Positions 1 through 8,677 of a DNA stretch of 64,000 nucleotides are shown here, in pieces. Source of the stretch: Solibacillus isronensis (GTDB lineage Bacteria > Bacillota > Bacilli > Bacillales_A > Planococcaceae); NCBI RefSeq assembly GCF_900168685.1, contig NZ_FVZN01000014.1, positions 1,860,001 to 1,924,000 on the forward strand, read 5' to 3'. Both the position numbers and the translations under genes were made by a program. Below the pieces are notes generated by a model, which worked only from the letters and a program-made list of their open reading frames with translations, was not told the origin of the DNA and searched no databases. Numbering within the stretch: the first letter of the stretch is position 1; each line of letters begins with the position of its first letter.

Positions 1-587
1 GCTCCGTCCAATGTTACGGCTCTTACAACTAAAATAAAGAACATAATAAACAGTAACGGCATCATGAATTTATTTGCCTTTTCAATCCCGTTTTGAACAC
101 CAAGCGCAATGATCACAACATTCGCCAATGTAAACAATCCTAAACCGAGTAAAGCAATCCAAGGTGTACCTGTTACTTGTCCGAAAAATGCCCCTGGTTC
201 CACAGTCGGCGCGATAACTTCTCCAACAACCGAAACCCCGCTGTAAACAAAAATCCAGCCGCCGACTACACTGTAAAACGATAATAATAAGAAACAGCCA
301 ATAATGCCGAGCTTACCAATCCAAGCCCAAGCCTTCGTATTCGGCGCCAATATTTTATAGGCAGTAACCGCCTCTTTTTGTGTGGCACGCCCAATAATAT
401 ATTCCGATAAAAGCATTGGCAGCCCGATAATTAATGTCAGCAGCACAAAAATCAGGAAGAATGCGCCCCCTCCACTTTGACCGGCTACATAAGGCATTTT
501 CCAAATTGCCCCGAGCCCAATCGCTGCACCAGCTGACGCTAATACAAATCCTAACTTACTTGACCACTGTCCTTTACTCTTCTCCAT
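1..587 (-). CDS. NSS-family sodium-dependent transporter, 3'-truncated by window edge
   Basis: This is an integral membrane carrier that probably couples amino acid uptake to sodium entry; only the N-terminal ~195 residues lie in the window. The first membrane segment carries the family-type motif GLGAIWKMPYVAGQSGGGAF, equivalent to the sodium/substrate-binding helix of neurotransmitter:sodium symporters, and several hydrophobic helices follow. The ATG at 587 has a GGAG site 8 nt upstream; an in-frame ATG at 605 has a poorer site. It starts 32 nt after kynA, so it is probably the last gene of the kynU-kynA transcript. Tryptophan is therefore the inferred substrate (TnaT of this family carries tryptophan). 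That inference rests on context only. Confidence 0.85.
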   Translation of the reverse strand, partial: MEKSKGQWSSKLGFVLASAGAAIGLGAIWKMPYVAGQSGGGAFFLIFVLLTLIIGLPMLLSEYIIGRATQKEAVTAYKILAPNTKAWAWIGKLGIIGCFLLLSFYSVVGGWIFVYSGVSVVGEVIAPTVEPGAFFGQVTGTPWIALLGLGLFTLANVVIIALGVQNGIEKANKFMMPLLFIMFFILVVRAVTLDG

Positions 588-619
588 CTGTCTCACTCCA
601 CTCATCTGTCTAACCTAAG

Positions 620-1477
620 CTATAGTACTGTCCGCAAATCCCAAAGTTCCGGAAAAAAGCGGTGATCGAGCACTTTTCGCAAATAATTGACCCCTGATGA
701 GCCACCTGTGCCCACTTTAAAGCCAATAATGCGCTCGACCGTTTTCATATGACGGAAACGCCACTGCTGCAAGGAATCTTCAATATCGACAAGCTTTTCA
801 CCAAGCTGGTATAAATTCCAGTACATATCGATATTTTCATAGACGGTTTTCCATGCTGCGGCAACAGAATCGTCACCACTATATACTACCGAAAAATCAC
901 GGTTTAGCAAAGCTTCAGTTATTGGCAATCCTGCTTTAGCCAATGCTTGAATCGCCACATCATAAATACTTGGTGCATCATACGCCTCTTTCAGGACCGC
1001 CAGAGTGTCCGGTTCTTTCTCATAGATTTTGAGTATATACGGTGTTTTATAGCCAAGTGCAAACTCGATCAAGCGATACTGATAGCTTTGAAACCCCGAT
1101 GCTTTCCCCAATTCATCGCGAAACTGCAAATATTCCGCTGGTGTCATCGTTGCCAATACGTCCCAAGCCTGAATAATCTGCATTTGAATTTTCGATACCC
1201 GTGCGAGCATTTTAAACGCTGGCTGCATTTCCCCTTTTTCAATCGCTTGTATCGCACCGCGCATCTCATGAATGATGAGCTTCATCCAAAGTTCACTCAC
1301 TTGGTGAATAATGATAAATAACATCTCATCATGATGGTCGGATAGACGGTTTTGACTGTTTAATAGGGGGTCCAGGCTCAAATAATCGCTGTACGTCATA
1401 TCTTCTCGAAAATCCGTATGAATCCCCTTTTCATCCTTTAGCTTGTGCTGCAAATCCGAAATTGATCGTTTATCCAC
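620..1477 (-). CDS. kynA: tryptophan 2,3-dioxygenase
   Basis: This heme enzyme opens the indole ring of L-tryptophan with O2 to give N-formylkynurenine, the first step of the kynurenine pathway. The 285-residue protein has the family's usual length. It shows the N-terminal segment [11 protein letters not shown] with the likely distal His58, the likely heme-ligating His243 in [13 protein letters not shown], and the substrate loop [11 protein letters not shown]. It begins with GTG at 1477, with GGAG 7 nt upstream. It follows kynU by 11 nt and is followed 32 nt later by a transporter. No kynB (formylkynurenine formamidase) is present here, unlike the kynA-kynB-kynU sets of other bacilli. Confidence 0.96.
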   Translation of the reverse strand: MDKRSISDLQHKLKDEKGIHTDFREDMTYSDYLSLDPLLNSQNRLSDHHDEMLFIIIHQVSELWMKLIIHEMRGAIQAIEKGEMQPAFKMLARVSKIQMQIIQAWDVLATMTPAEYLQFRDELGKASGFQSYQYRLIEFALGYKTPYILKIYEKEPDTLAVLKEAYDAPSIYDVAIQALAKAGLPITEALLNRDFSVVYSGDDSVAAAWKTVYENIDMYWNLYQLGEKLVDIEDSLQQWRFRHMKTVERIIGFKVGTGGSSGVNYLRKVLDHRFFPELWDLRTVL

Positions 1478-1488
1478 TGAATCACTCC

Positions 1489-2748
1489 TTATGCAATGAT
1501 ATCTCGTTTATTTTCGTACTTCTCATAAGTTTTGTTTGTGACAATGTCCTTTAAAATCTGTACAGAAATCCAAACTTCCTCAAAGGAATTATAAAGCGCA
1601 ACCGGTGCCAGGCGGATGCCATTCGGTGCACGGAAATCAGGTACAACACCATTTTCTTTTAACGATTTACAAATTCTTGCCGCCTCGTCATGCACTAAAA
1701 ACAGATGGCCCCCACGTGTGTCGTCAAGCGGGTTGCCGAATTTAAACGTATTCGGTAACTCCTGCTCAATACATTCCATCATAAATTGTGTCAACGCAAG
1801 TGATTTTTCACGAACCGCTTCGATTCCAGCTTCTTCAAACAATGATAGAGCGCCTTCAACAGGTGCCAAGCTTAATATATGCGGTGTACCGATTTGGTAA
1901 GCCCCTGCATGCGGTGCAGCGGTAATTGTTACATCTAAATCAAACTGTTTTTCCTTAGCCGAACCAAACCACCCAGCCAGTCCCGGTGCTGTTCCAAAAT
2001 GCTTTTCATGAACATACAACCCTGCAACTGATCCCGGTCCACCGTTCAAATGTTTATAATTGCACCAAAACGCAAAGTCCGCGCCGATTTCATGAAGATG
2101 ATGCGGAACGGAACCGATTGAATGGCATAGATCAAATCCGACCAGTATGCCGCGTTCATGTGCTGCTTCCGTAATCGCCTGCAAATCCAACACTTGGCCA
2201 CTGCGGTATAAGACAGCCGGCAGAATCGCAACCGCCACATCCTCGGTCATCGCCTCGATAATTGCTTCTGTCGTAATCGTTTGCCTGTCTTCACTTTTCA
2301 CCAGCTGCATGCTGCTTTCCGGCAAATTATGCAAAGCAATTTGACTGGCAATCGCATACAAGTCCGACGGGAAGTTCAGTTCATCAGCCAAAATTTTATA
2401 GCGGGCCGCAGACGGTTTGAAAAACGTAGCCAACAGCTGGTGCAAGTTCGTTGTTGTCGAGCCAGTCAGCATTACTTCTTCACTTTTGGCACCTATTAAA
2501 GGAGCGCACATCGCGGAAAGCTTTTCCGAGAAATAAAACCATGGATGCTCCCCGTTTGTCCAACCGTCAATCCCATAATCTTTCCACGAGTTTAGCAATG
2601 TATACACCGACTGTTCGGCGCGCTTAGACAGCAAACCGAGCGAATTGCCATCCAAGTAAATCTGTCCTTCTTTTTTATAAAATTCATGTGCATATTTCTG
2701 AAGTCCGTCCAATTCGTCGAGCTGTTTTGCTTTTTCAATAGTCGTCAT
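1489..2748 (-). CDS. kynU: kynureninase
   Basis: This PLP enzyme cleaves kynurenine to anthranilate and alanine. The 419-residue protein shows the aminotransferase class V fold signature: LDGNSLG near residue 33, the PLP-binding Asp206 in VGFDLCHS, and the likely Schiff-base Lys232 in [10 protein letters not shown]. The start ATG at 2748 has AGGGGTGG upstream. It is the first gene of the kynU-kynA-transporter operon and has a strong sigma-A promoter 30 nt upstream. The anthranilate it releases could be salvaged by the tryptophan pathway, but no trpD is in view. Confidence 0.96.
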   Translation of the reverse strand: MTTIEKAKQLDELDGLQKYAHEFYKKEGQIYLDGNSLGLLSKRAEQSVYTLLNSWKDYGIDGWTNGEHPWFYFSEKLSAMCAPLIGAKSEEVMLTGSTTTNLHQLLATFFKPSAARYKILADELNFPSDLYAIASQIALHNLPESSMQLVKSEDRQTITTEAIIEAMTEDVAVAILPAVLYRSGQVLDLQAITEAAHERGILVGFDLCHSIGSVPHHLHEIGADFAFWCNYKHLNGGPGSVAGLYVHEKHFGTAPGLAGWFGSAKEKQFDLDVTITAAPHAGAYQIGTPHILSLAPVEGALSLFEEAGIEAVREKSLALTQFMMECIEQELPNTFKFGNPLDDTRGGHLFLVHDEAARICKSLKENGVVPDFRAPNGIRLAPVALYNSFEEVWISVQILKDIVTNKTYEKYENKRDIIA

Positions 2749-2762
2749 GCTTCCACCCCTTC

Positions 2763-2775
2763 TAGTAACTTACTA
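2763..2775. promoter_or_regulatory. palindromic operator candidate in kynU promoter
   Basis: TAGTAA-C-TTACTA is a perfect 6+1+6 inverted repeat. It lies just downstream of the -10 box and covers the expected transcription start, the usual place for a repressor site. The regulator is not identified. Confidence 0.45.
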
Positions 2776-2777
2776 AT

Positions 2778-2806
2778 ATCGTACGAGGGATAGGAATGGT
2801 TGTCAA
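2778..2806 (-). promoter_or_regulatory. sigma-A promoter of kynU operon
   Basis: On the minus strand TTGACA (2806-2801) is followed by a 17-nt spacer and TACGAT (2783-2778). The -35 box is perfect and the spacing ideal, and kynU starts 30 nt downstream of the -10 box. Confidence 0.75.
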
Positions 2807-2858
2807 AGTATTCTGAAATATAAACAGATGAAAAAGCCTACCTTTGGAATCACTTTGA

Positions 2859-2897
2859 CAAAATAAAAACCCGGGCAAATTTTCGTTTGCCCGGGTT
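2859..2897 (-). terminator. rho-independent terminator of the 60-residue gene
   Basis: AACCCGGGCAAA (2868-2879) pairs perfectly with TTTGCCCGGGTT (2886-2897) across a 6-nt loop. On the minus strand the stem is followed by TTTTATTTT. Confidence 0.85.
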
Positions 2898-2904
2898 CTC
2901 ATCA

Positions 2905-3087
2905 TTACACGCCCATTTTACGACGGGTATTGCTCGTTTTCTTTGTTTGTTGGCTCTTCATCTTCTTCGTTGATGTGTCACCTTTTAAATTACCTTTGTT
3001 GCCAGCTGCATTGTTTTTCTTCGCTTCCAGCTGTTGCTTCACTAATTCCTGAAGGCTTAATTTCTTTTTTTCATTTTGTTCAGACAT
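2905..3087 (-). CDS. small Lys-rich hypothetical protein
   Basis: This 60-residue protein is not recognised. It is very hydrophilic, with about a quarter lysine, and has an amphipathic stretch LSLQELVKQQLEAKKNN followed by a low-complexity K/T/Q/N tail ending in TRRKMGV. It has no membrane segment or signal peptide. The coding call is good: AGGAGG lies 7-8 nt before the ATG at 3087, a promoter sits just upstream and a strong terminator just downstream. It therefore appears to be a monocistronic transcription unit. A nucleic-acid-binding role would fit the charge but is only a guess. Confidence 0.75.
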   Translation of the reverse strand: MSEQNEKKKLSLQELVKQQLEAKKNNAAGNKGNLKGDTSTKKMKSQQTKKTSNTRRKMGV

Positions 3088-3118
3088 ATTCAGACCTCCT
3101 CATCAATCTACTTTTCTA

Positions 3119-3148
3119 AGTATAATCCGTTGCCGTTACATTTGTAAA
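3119..3148 (-). promoter_or_regulatory. sigma-A promoter of the 60-residue gene
   Basis: TTTACA (3148-3143), an 18-nt spacer and TATACT (3124-3119) on the minus strand, about 30 nt before the start codon. Confidence 0.55.
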
Positions 3149-3172
3149 AGAAATGATGTAAATTACACCATA

Positions 3173-3214
3173 AAAAAACATCTTGAAACTTGCAATCGCT
3201 CCAAAATGTTTTTT
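3173..3214 (-). terminator. likely terminator of the response-regulator gene
   Basis: AAAAAACAT (3173-3181) and ATGTTTTTT (3206-3214) form an AT-rich stem with a long loop and a T run on the minus strand. It is weaker than the other terminators here. Confidence 0.45.
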
Positions 3215-3217
3215 AAT

Positions 3218-3928
3218 TTATGAACTGTACGTCACTTCCTGTGAAGAAAGGTTGAAATAATATCCTAACCCACTTTTTGTTTTAATCCACTTCGGTGAGC
3301 TCGGCTCTTCTTCAATTTTTTCACGAAGCCTGCGTATATGTACATCGACTGTACGGCGATCCCCTTTTGTAAAGTCCAGTATATCAATAATTTCCTCACG
3401 AGATTTAATATTGCCAGGCTGCTCCAGCAAATGAAGCAGCAATTTAAACTCGCGCTTTGTCAAAGGAATTTCCACTTCATCTTTATACACTTTGAACATG
3501 ACTAAATCTACACGAAACGGACCAATCAACATTTGTGAGACACGCTCTTGCTGCTGTAATTCTTTTTCGTAGCGTTTTAAATGTATCCTTAAGCGTGTCA
3601 GCATTTCTCGGAATCCAAACGGCTTTCGGATATATTCTGTCGCCCCCATTTCAAGAGCAAGTACAATATCCAATTCATCCGTACGCGCACTGATCATAAT
3701 AATCGGAAAATCATGCTTGAAGCGGACTTGACGGCAAATCTCGATTCCTTCCATATCCGGAAGCATCCAATCAAGCAGGATCGCATCCGGTTCGAATGTC
3801 TGGATTGCAGCCAATGCCTCTTTACCAGTTCGTACACTATGGACTTCATAGCTGTCCTTTACTAAATAAATATGCAGTAAATTCACTAAATTTTCGTCAT
3901 CTTCAACGACTAATATTTTTTTCGTCAT
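3218..3928 (-). CDS. OmpR/PhoB-family response regulator, orphan
   Basis: This 236-residue protein has an N-terminal receiver domain (about 1-115) and a C-terminal winged-helix DNA-binding domain (about 135-230). The receiver has the acidic pair in VVEDDE (Asp10, Asp11), phosphoacceptor Asp53 in LLDWMLPD, Ser80 and Lys102 in RKPF. The effector domain contains LTKREFKLL and DVHIRRLREKIE. No histidine kinase gene lies nearby, so its partner is unknown. It is downstream of the pst-phoU genes on the same strand, which suggests a PhoP-like role in phosphate control. It is separated from phoU by a 240-nt repeat region, so co-transcription is uncertain. Confidence 0.9.
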   Translation of the reverse strand: MTKKILVVEDDENLVNLLHIYLVKDSYEVHSVRTGKEALAAIQTFEPDAILLDWMLPDMEGIEICRQVRFKHDFPIIMISARTDELDIVLALEMGATEYIRKPFGFREMLTRLRIHLKRYEKELQQQERVSQMLIGPFRVDLVMFKVYKDEVEIPLTKREFKLLLHLLEQPGNIKSREEIIDILDFTKGDRRTVDVHIRRLREKIEEEPSSPKWIKTKSGLGYYFNLSSQEVTYSS

Positions 3929-3947
3929 TAATGATTCCCCGCTTCTC

Positions 3948-4170
3948 TAATCAATTACGCCTCGGCGTAATTGTGTTCAGCTTCGGTTTGCGCTCGCGCA
4001 AAGAATTCCTTACCGAATCTGTGACATCCGCCTGAGGCATTAACTTCTTTCAGCAGGCATTTGAACACCCGATGAAAATTGACCAAAAATTATATAAACC
4101 TCTATCTATATATAGATGGACTCTGTGCCTACTGCTTCGCCTTAGCATAAAATCTACTGAAGGAAGTTAA
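3948..4170. repeat. hairpin-rich intergenic repeat element between phoU and the regulator gene
   Basis: The phoU-regulator gap is built of nested inverted repeats: AATTACGCC-TC-GGCGTAATT (3953-3972), TTTGCGC-TC-GCGCAAA (3987-4002) inside TTCGGT/ACCGAA (3982-3987, 4012-4017), and an outer pair TTAACTTCTTTCAGCAG (4040-4056) against CTACTGAAGGAAGTTAA (4154-4170), which match at 15 of 17 positions. The last arm runs over the phoU stop codon. The first 16 bases recur at 22278-22293. This looks like a MITE-like or REP-like intergenic element. I recall similar sequences in Lysinibacillus-type genomes but cannot verify this here. Confidence 0.6.
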
Positions 4171-4820
4171 TTTAAATCAAATAGCTGCCCTTTAATAAAG
4201 TAGGCTGTTGATTCCGCCATATTTGTAATATGGTCCGCTGCTCGTTCAACAAAGCGGTTAATGAATAACAATTGCAATGTTTGCTCGATTTCTTGAGGGC
4301 TTTCTTTTAAATACTCTGTTAAAAGTGCATAATTTTCATGATTATTGCGATCTACGATATCATCAAGCTCGCCAACTTCTTTCGCCAATGCGATATCCGC
4401 ATTGATAAATGCCTTCATTGATTTTTTCAGCATATCCATTGCGACATTTTTCATTTCAACTAAAGATGTTCTATCTAAAATCGTTTCGGCTTTGCTAATG
4501 CGAATCGTTGCTTTTGCTGTATTTACCGCAAAGTCTGCAATTCGCTCAATATCCGACGACATTTTGATAACACTGATAATTCGGCGCATGTCGCGGGCTA
4601 CCGGCTGCTCTTTCGCCATCAGCCAAATTGCCATTTGATTGATTTCATTTTCCAGATCATCAATGTAATTGTCCTCTTCAATAACATCCAGTGCCAACAC
4701 CATATCCTGCTCCTGAAGGGCTTTAAATGCCTTTTCCATTGCAACAACTGTCATGTCGACCATTTCACCCATTTTGTCCTGCAGTTCCAGCATATTCTTT
4801 TCGAAATTTTCGCGAATCAT
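4167..4820 (-). CDS. phoU: phosphate signalling/transport accessory protein PhoU (copy 1)
   Basis: This 217-residue all-helical protein modulates the PstSCAB transporter and phosphate signalling. It shows the two-repeat PhoU fold, with metal-binding E/D-rich motifs around EEDNYIDDLENEINQMA and ELDDIVDRNNHENY, and the segment DIERIADFAVNTA repeated as ERAADHITNMAE. The ATG at 4820 has GGGGG 8 nt upstream; a TTG two codons earlier has no room for a ribosome site. It follows pstB by 15 nt. A second copy lies at 60761. Confidence 0.95.
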   Translation of the reverse strand: MIRENFEKNMLELQDKMGEMVDMTVVAMEKAFKALQEQDMVLALDVIEEDNYIDDLENEINQMAIWLMAKEQPVARDMRRIISVIKMSSDIERIADFAVNTAKATIRISKAETILDRTSLVEMKNVAMDMLKKSMKAFINADIALAKEVGELDDIVDRNNHENYALLTEYLKESPQEIEQTLQLLFINRFVERAADHITNMAESTAYFIKGQLFDLN

Positions 4821-4835
4821 TCCCAAATCCCCCTC

Positions 4836-5648
4836 TTATCCGAATCGTCCTGTTACGTAATCTTCTGTACGCTCATCTTTTGGCGTTGAAAAAATAACAT
4901 TTGTATCATCATATTCGATGACTTCCCCATTTAAGAAGAATGCCGTCTTATCGCTAATACGCGCTGCTTGTTGCATGTTGTGCGTTACAATAACAATTGT
5001 ATAGTCTTTTTTCATTTGTGTAATCAGTTCTTCTACTTTCAATGTAGAAATCGGGTCAAGTGCCGAAGTCGGCTCATCCATTAAAATAACATCCGGTTTC
5101 ATAGCGATTGCACGTGCGATACAAATACGTTGCTGCTGACCACCAGAAAGGCCTAATGCTGATGACTTTAGACGGTCTTTTACTTCATCCCAGATCGCTG
5201 CACCGCGTAAAGACTCTTCTACAATTTCATTCAAGATTTTTTTATTTTTAATTCCTTGCATACGTGGACCATAGGCAACATTGTCATAGATGCTCATCGG
5301 GAACAGATTCGACTTTTGGAATACCATCCCGACTCTTGTACGAAGCTTAATAACATCACTTGATTCATATACATTTTCACCGTCGATATGAATGTTCCCG
5401 ATCACACGTACACCATCGATCAGATCGTTCATACGGTTTAATGTACGTAAAAATGTTGATTTACCGCACCCTGAAGGACCGATTAATGCCGTTACTTCTT
5501 TTTCTTTAATGTCCAGATTAACATTGAACAACGCTTGTTTTTCACCATAATACAGGTTTAGATCATTTACTTTAATTTTTGTTGGTAAAGCGCCAGTAGA
5601 AGTCGTCGTTGATTTAAAAATTGATGCTTCAGAAATAGTCATAGTCAT
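4836..5648 (-). CDS. pstB: phosphate ABC transporter ATP-binding protein PstB (copy 1)
   Basis: This is the cytoplasmic ATPase that drives high-affinity phosphate import through PstA and PstC. The 270-residue protein contains Walker A GPSGCGKS, the Q-loop [17 protein letters not shown], signature LSGGQQQR, Walker [13 protein letters not shown] and the H-loop in VTHNMQQA. The start ATG at 5648 has AGGAG about 10 nt upstream. It lies 16 nt after pstA and before phoU. It closely resembles the second copy at 61437, differing mainly in its N-terminal ~25 residues, so the two pst clusters look paralogous. Confidence 0.97.
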   Translation of the reverse strand: MTMTISEASIFKSTTTSTGALPTKIKVNDLNLYYGEKQALFNVNLDIKEKEVTALIGPSGCGKSTFLRTLNRMNDLIDGVRVIGNIHIDGENVYESSDVIKLRTRVGMVFQKSNLFPMSIYDNVAYGPRMQGIKNKKILNEIVEESLRGAAIWDEVKDRLKSSALGLSGGQQQRICIARAIAMKPDVILMDEPTSALDPISTLKVEELITQMKKDYTIVIVTHNMQQAARISDKTAFFLNGEVIEYDDTNVIFSTPKDERTEDYVTGRFG

Positions 5649-5664
5649 ATAGGTTTCGCTCCTT

Positions 5665-6489
5665 TTAATAGTCCGCTTTGTTTAATTTTTTCGAGATATA
5701 TGTTGCCGTTAAATTCAATACTAAAATAATTACGATTAAAACAATTCCGATTGCCGCTGCAAGTCCGATATCGCCGGCTTCTTGTGTTACTAAATACGAG
5801 TGAACCGTCAGTGTGCGGGCAGAAGAGAAAATACTGGATGGCATTGCAGCTACTGTCCCTGCAGTCAGGAAAATCGCTGCCGATTCACCGACAATTCGGC
5901 CGATCGATAGGATGATCCCTGATAAAATCCCCGGCATTGCACTTGGCAAAATAACTTTAATTAATGTTTGCAGTTTTGTTGTTCCTAATGCCAGTGAACC
6001 TTCACGATATGTTGCCGGCACTGTTTTTAATGCTTCTTCTGTCGTACGAATAATGACCGGTAATACGATAATCGTTAAGGTTAAGGATGCTGAAATAATC
6101 GACATTCCCAGTTTTAAAATCACAACGAAGAACACGGCACCGAATAGACCATAAATAATCGATGGAATCCCTGTTAAACTTTCTGTCGCATAACGAATGA
6201 TGCGTACAAGACGTCCTTGTTTTGCATACTCGCGTAAATAAACAGCGGCTAAAATTCCGATTGGTGTTGCGATTAATAGTGAAATAACAATCGTTAAAAT
6301 CGTTGTAACGATCATCGGGAATATTCCACCGCCACCTGTTGGCGAATAATCACCGAATATGAAATCAAAACTGATATATGAAAAACCTTTATAGAAAATA
6401 TAGCCAACGATTACTACTAATACGGCTACTGATACGAATGCGGAACCCCAAAGTAAGCCGCGAAACATATTATCTTTAAATTGTCGCAT
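5665..6489 (-). CDS. pstA: phosphate ABC transporter permease PstA (copy 1)
   Basis: This 274-residue inner-membrane permease, one half of the phosphate channel, has about six membrane helices. It carries the cytoplasmic coupling-loop signature [20 protein letters not shown]. Its ATG comes one base after the pstC stop (TAACATG), indicating tight translational coupling, and GGGAG lies upstream inside pstC. The family pairing with PstC is clear from order and motif. Confidence 0.96.
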   Translation of the reverse strand: MRQFKDNMFRGLLWGSAFVSVAVLVVIVGYIFYKGFSYISFDFIFGDYSPTGGGGIFPMIVTTILTIVISLLIATPIGILAAVYLREYAKQGRLVRIIRYATESLTGIPSIIYGLFGAVFFVVILKLGMSIISASLTLTIIVLPVIIRTTEEALKTVPATYREGSLALGTTKLQTLIKVILPSAMPGILSGIILSIGRIVGESAAIFLTAGTVAAMPSSIFSSARTLTVHSYLVTQEAGDIGLAAAIGIVLIVIILVLNLTATYISKKLNKADY

Positions 6490-6490
6490 G

Positions 6491-7405
6491 TTACTGAGCT
6501 CCCTTCGCTGTAATACGTGCTAATACAAAGTTTAAAATTAAGATGAATGAGAATAACACAATCCCTGTTGCAAACAGCATTTCCTGATGTGTTCCTGCTG
6601 CATAGCCCATTTCAAGTGCAATGTTTGTCGTCAATGGACGTACACTGTCTGTCAGGCTTGTTGGGACGATTAACGAGTTCCCTGCGACTAAAATGACGGC
6701 CATCGTTTCACCTAATGCACGGCCTAATCCAAGTACGATTGCTGCCATAATCCCTGACTTCGCAGCCGGTACAACAACTTTAAAGATTGTCCCGATTTGT
6801 GAAACACCTAAAGCAAGTGAACCTTCACGATATGTTTTCGGCACTGCACGAATCGCTGTTTCAGCGACTGTTACAATTGTCGGTAACATCATGATCGCCA
6901 GTACTAAAATGACGGCGATTAAACTTTGTCCACGTGCTAATCCTAAATTGTCCTGTAAAAACGGGACAATAATCGCTAAACCGAATACCCCGTATAATAC
7001 TGAAGGAATACCAGCCAATAGCTGAATTGCCGGTGATACGATTTTAGCTACTGATTTCGGTGCAATCTCCGCTAAGAAAATCGCTGTTAATAACCCGATT
7101 GGTACCCCGATTACAAGTGCTCCGATCGTTGCGTAAATCGATGCAACAATCATCGGGAAAATACCGAATTTATCTTCCGATGGTACCCAATCACTGCCAA
7201 AAAGGAAGTCGAAGAAGCTATAGCCGCCCGTTACGAATGGGTTTGCACCTTTATAAAATACGAATCCTACGATTAGTAGTAAGCTCACTACTGATAGAAG
7301 CGCACATGCTAAAAATAGTTTTGATGATAAGCTTTCTAAAAAGTATTTTCGCTTATTGCCTTTGCTTATTTGCTGTTCTACTTCGTTTCTGTTTTGTGTG
7401 TTCAC
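6491..7405 (-). CDS. pstC: phosphate ABC transporter permease PstC (copy 1)
   Basis: This is the second permease subunit, about 304 residues, with a cytoplasmic N-terminal tail and about six membrane helices. The coupling loop EGSLALGVSQIGTIFKVVVP and the segment GRALGETMAVILVAG are typical of PstC. I choose the GTG at 7405 because GGAGG lies 8 nt upstream; a longer reading from 7423 would place the ribosome site inside the gene. It follows pstS by 21 nt. Confidence 0.95.
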   Translation of the reverse strand: MNTQNRNEVEQQISKGNKRKYFLESLSSKLFLACALLSVVSLLLIVGFVFYKGANPFVTGGYSFFDFLFGSDWVPSEDKFGIFPMIVASIYATIGALVIGVPIGLLTAIFLAEIAPKSVAKIVSPAIQLLAGIPSVLYGVFGLAIIVPFLQDNLGLARGQSLIAVILVLAIMMLPTIVTVAETAIRAVPKTYREGSLALGVSQIGTIFKVVVPAAKSGIMAAIVLGLGRALGETMAVILVAGNSLIVPTSLTDSVRPLTTNIALEMGYAAGTHQEMLFATGIVLFSFILILNFVLARITAKGAQ

Positions 7406-7426
7406 AAATTTGTCCTCCAGCACTAA

Positions 7427-8257
7427 TTATTTCGTTAATGGAATCGCTCCTGCTTCTTCCACAATCTTTTGTCCATCAGCAGTTAAAATGAAATCCATAA
7501 ACTTTGTTGCTGCTTCCGGAACGTTCTCTTTATAAACAAATAGGAATGGACGAGATAATTTATATTTACCTTCCAATACATTGCCCGCTTCTGCCTTTAC
7601 ACCATTAATGTCCATCGCTGAAACAGTTTCATCGATATATTCGAATGAGATGAATCCTACCGCATGTTTGTTCATTGCAACCGTTGTTTTAATATTTCCG
7701 TTTCCGCTTGCTACGATTGCATTACGAATCAGTTCCCCTGACTCATAGCCGACGATTTCCTGGAATGCATCACGTGAACCTGATCCGTCCTCACGTGAAA
7801 CAACGACGATTTCCATATCTTTTCCGCCAACTTCTTTCCAGTTAGTAATTTCGCCTGTGAAGATTTGTTTCACTTGCTCCATCGTTAAATCATTAACTGG
7901 GTTTGATGGGTGTGCAACAACTACAATCCCGTCATAAGCAATTACCAACTCTTGAATACCGGAGTCGATTTCTTCCTGCTTCAGATCCCGTGAAGACATC
8001 CCAATTTGTGAGACATCGTTGATTGCATTTGTAATTCCTGCTGATGAACCGATTTGATTTATTTCAATTTTTACGTCTTCTGTTTCTTCATATTTTGCTG
8101 CTAATTTCTCTGCTAAAGGTCCAACTGATGTAGAACCTGAAATCGTTACTAAGTCTCCGCCTCCAGAAGATGACTCCGTAGAATCTTCATTACTGCAAGC
8201 TGCTAATACTACCATTAGAATTGTTAACCCAATGAAGTAACATGTTTTTTTCAACAT
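7427..8257 (-). CDS. pstS: phosphate-binding lipoprotein PstS
   Basis: This is the extracytoplasmic phosphate receptor of the Pst importer. The 276-residue protein starts with a lipoprotein signal: a short basic N-end, a hydrophobic stretch and lipobox LAAC, with the lipidated Cys21 followed by an S/E/G-rich linker. Phosphate-loop motifs are ISGSTSVGPL and SREDGSGSRDAF. The ATG at 8257 has GGAGG 8 nt upstream. It heads the pstS-pstC-pstA-pstB-phoU operon and is preceded by a PhoP-box array, so phosphate starvation control is expected. Confidence 0.96.
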   Translation of the reverse strand: MLKKTCYFIGLTILMVVLAACSNEDSTESSSGGGDLVTISGSTSVGPLAEKLAAKYEETEDVKIEINQIGSSAGITNAINDVSQIGMSSRDLKQEEIDSGIQELVIAYDGIVVVAHPSNPVNDLTMEQVKQIFTGEITNWKEVGGKDMEIVVVSREDGSGSRDAFQEIVGYESGELIRNAIVASGNGNIKTTVAMNKHAVGFISFEYIDETVSAMDINGVKAEAGNVLEGKYKLSRPFLFVYKENVPEAATKFMDFILTADGQKIVEEAGAIPLTK

Positions 8258-8299
8258 ACTTCAATCCTCCATCAACATGAATGTTTTCTACCTGCTTTA

Positions 8300-8353
8300 A
8301 CAATACATTCACAAAATTAATGTCATGTATTAAACATGTAAACCTTATGTAAA
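8300..8353 (-). promoter_or_regulatory. PhoP box array and promoter of pst operon
   Basis: Reading the minus strand, TTTACA (8353-8348), TTTACA (8342-8337), AATACA (8331-8326) and TTAATT (8320-8315) recur every 11 bp with 5-nt gaps. This matches the known arrangement of Bacillus PhoP sites (TT[A/T/C]ACA direct repeats). A -10-like TATTGT follows at 8305-8300. The array replaces a normal -35 box, as in other activated Pho promoters. Confidence 0.75.
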
Positions 8354-8628
8354 TTATGAAGAAACGGTCTTTTTATTATGTAAAATCATTCAGTTAAATC
8401 TGAAAATTTAAAATAATAGGGTATAATTGTAAATATTTATGAGATTTTTTAATAAATTGGAGGGATTTTTAATGAGGAATTAAATCATTAATTCATATAG
8501 AAAAATGAAATATGTCGATATTATGTTCAAATCTTTAATTGAACATGTAAGAAAAGCAGAAAATAGACATTGTACAATGAATATTTAGAAAAATCTATTT
8601 ACATTGCATTTACAATAGGATGTTTTGT
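8354..8628. other. AT-rich intergenic region upstream of pst promoter
   Basis: I see no gene here. A plus-strand TATAAT (8422) and a ribosome-site-like GGAGG lead only into a three-codon reading frame (Met-Arg-Asn-stop at about 8472). It may be a remnant or chance. Confidence 0.4.
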
Positions 8629-8669
8629 TTACAAAAAAGAAAAATGCATCCCTGTTAAGAGATGCATTT
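8629..8669 (-). terminator. terminator of trhO
   Basis: AAATGCATC (8642-8650) and GATGCATTT (8661-8669) pair perfectly over a 10-nt loop, followed on the minus strand by TTCTTTTTTG. Confidence 0.8.
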
Positions 8670-8677
8670 AAAATCTT

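Noticed and set aside
947-1321. 124-residue plus-strand reading frame inside kynA
   Set aside because: It is the antisense shadow of kynA with a biased composition and no ribosome site.
8459-8485. Plus-strand gene upstream of pst behind TATAAT and GGAGG
   Set aside because: The reading frame stops after three codons. It is reported only as a possible remnant.
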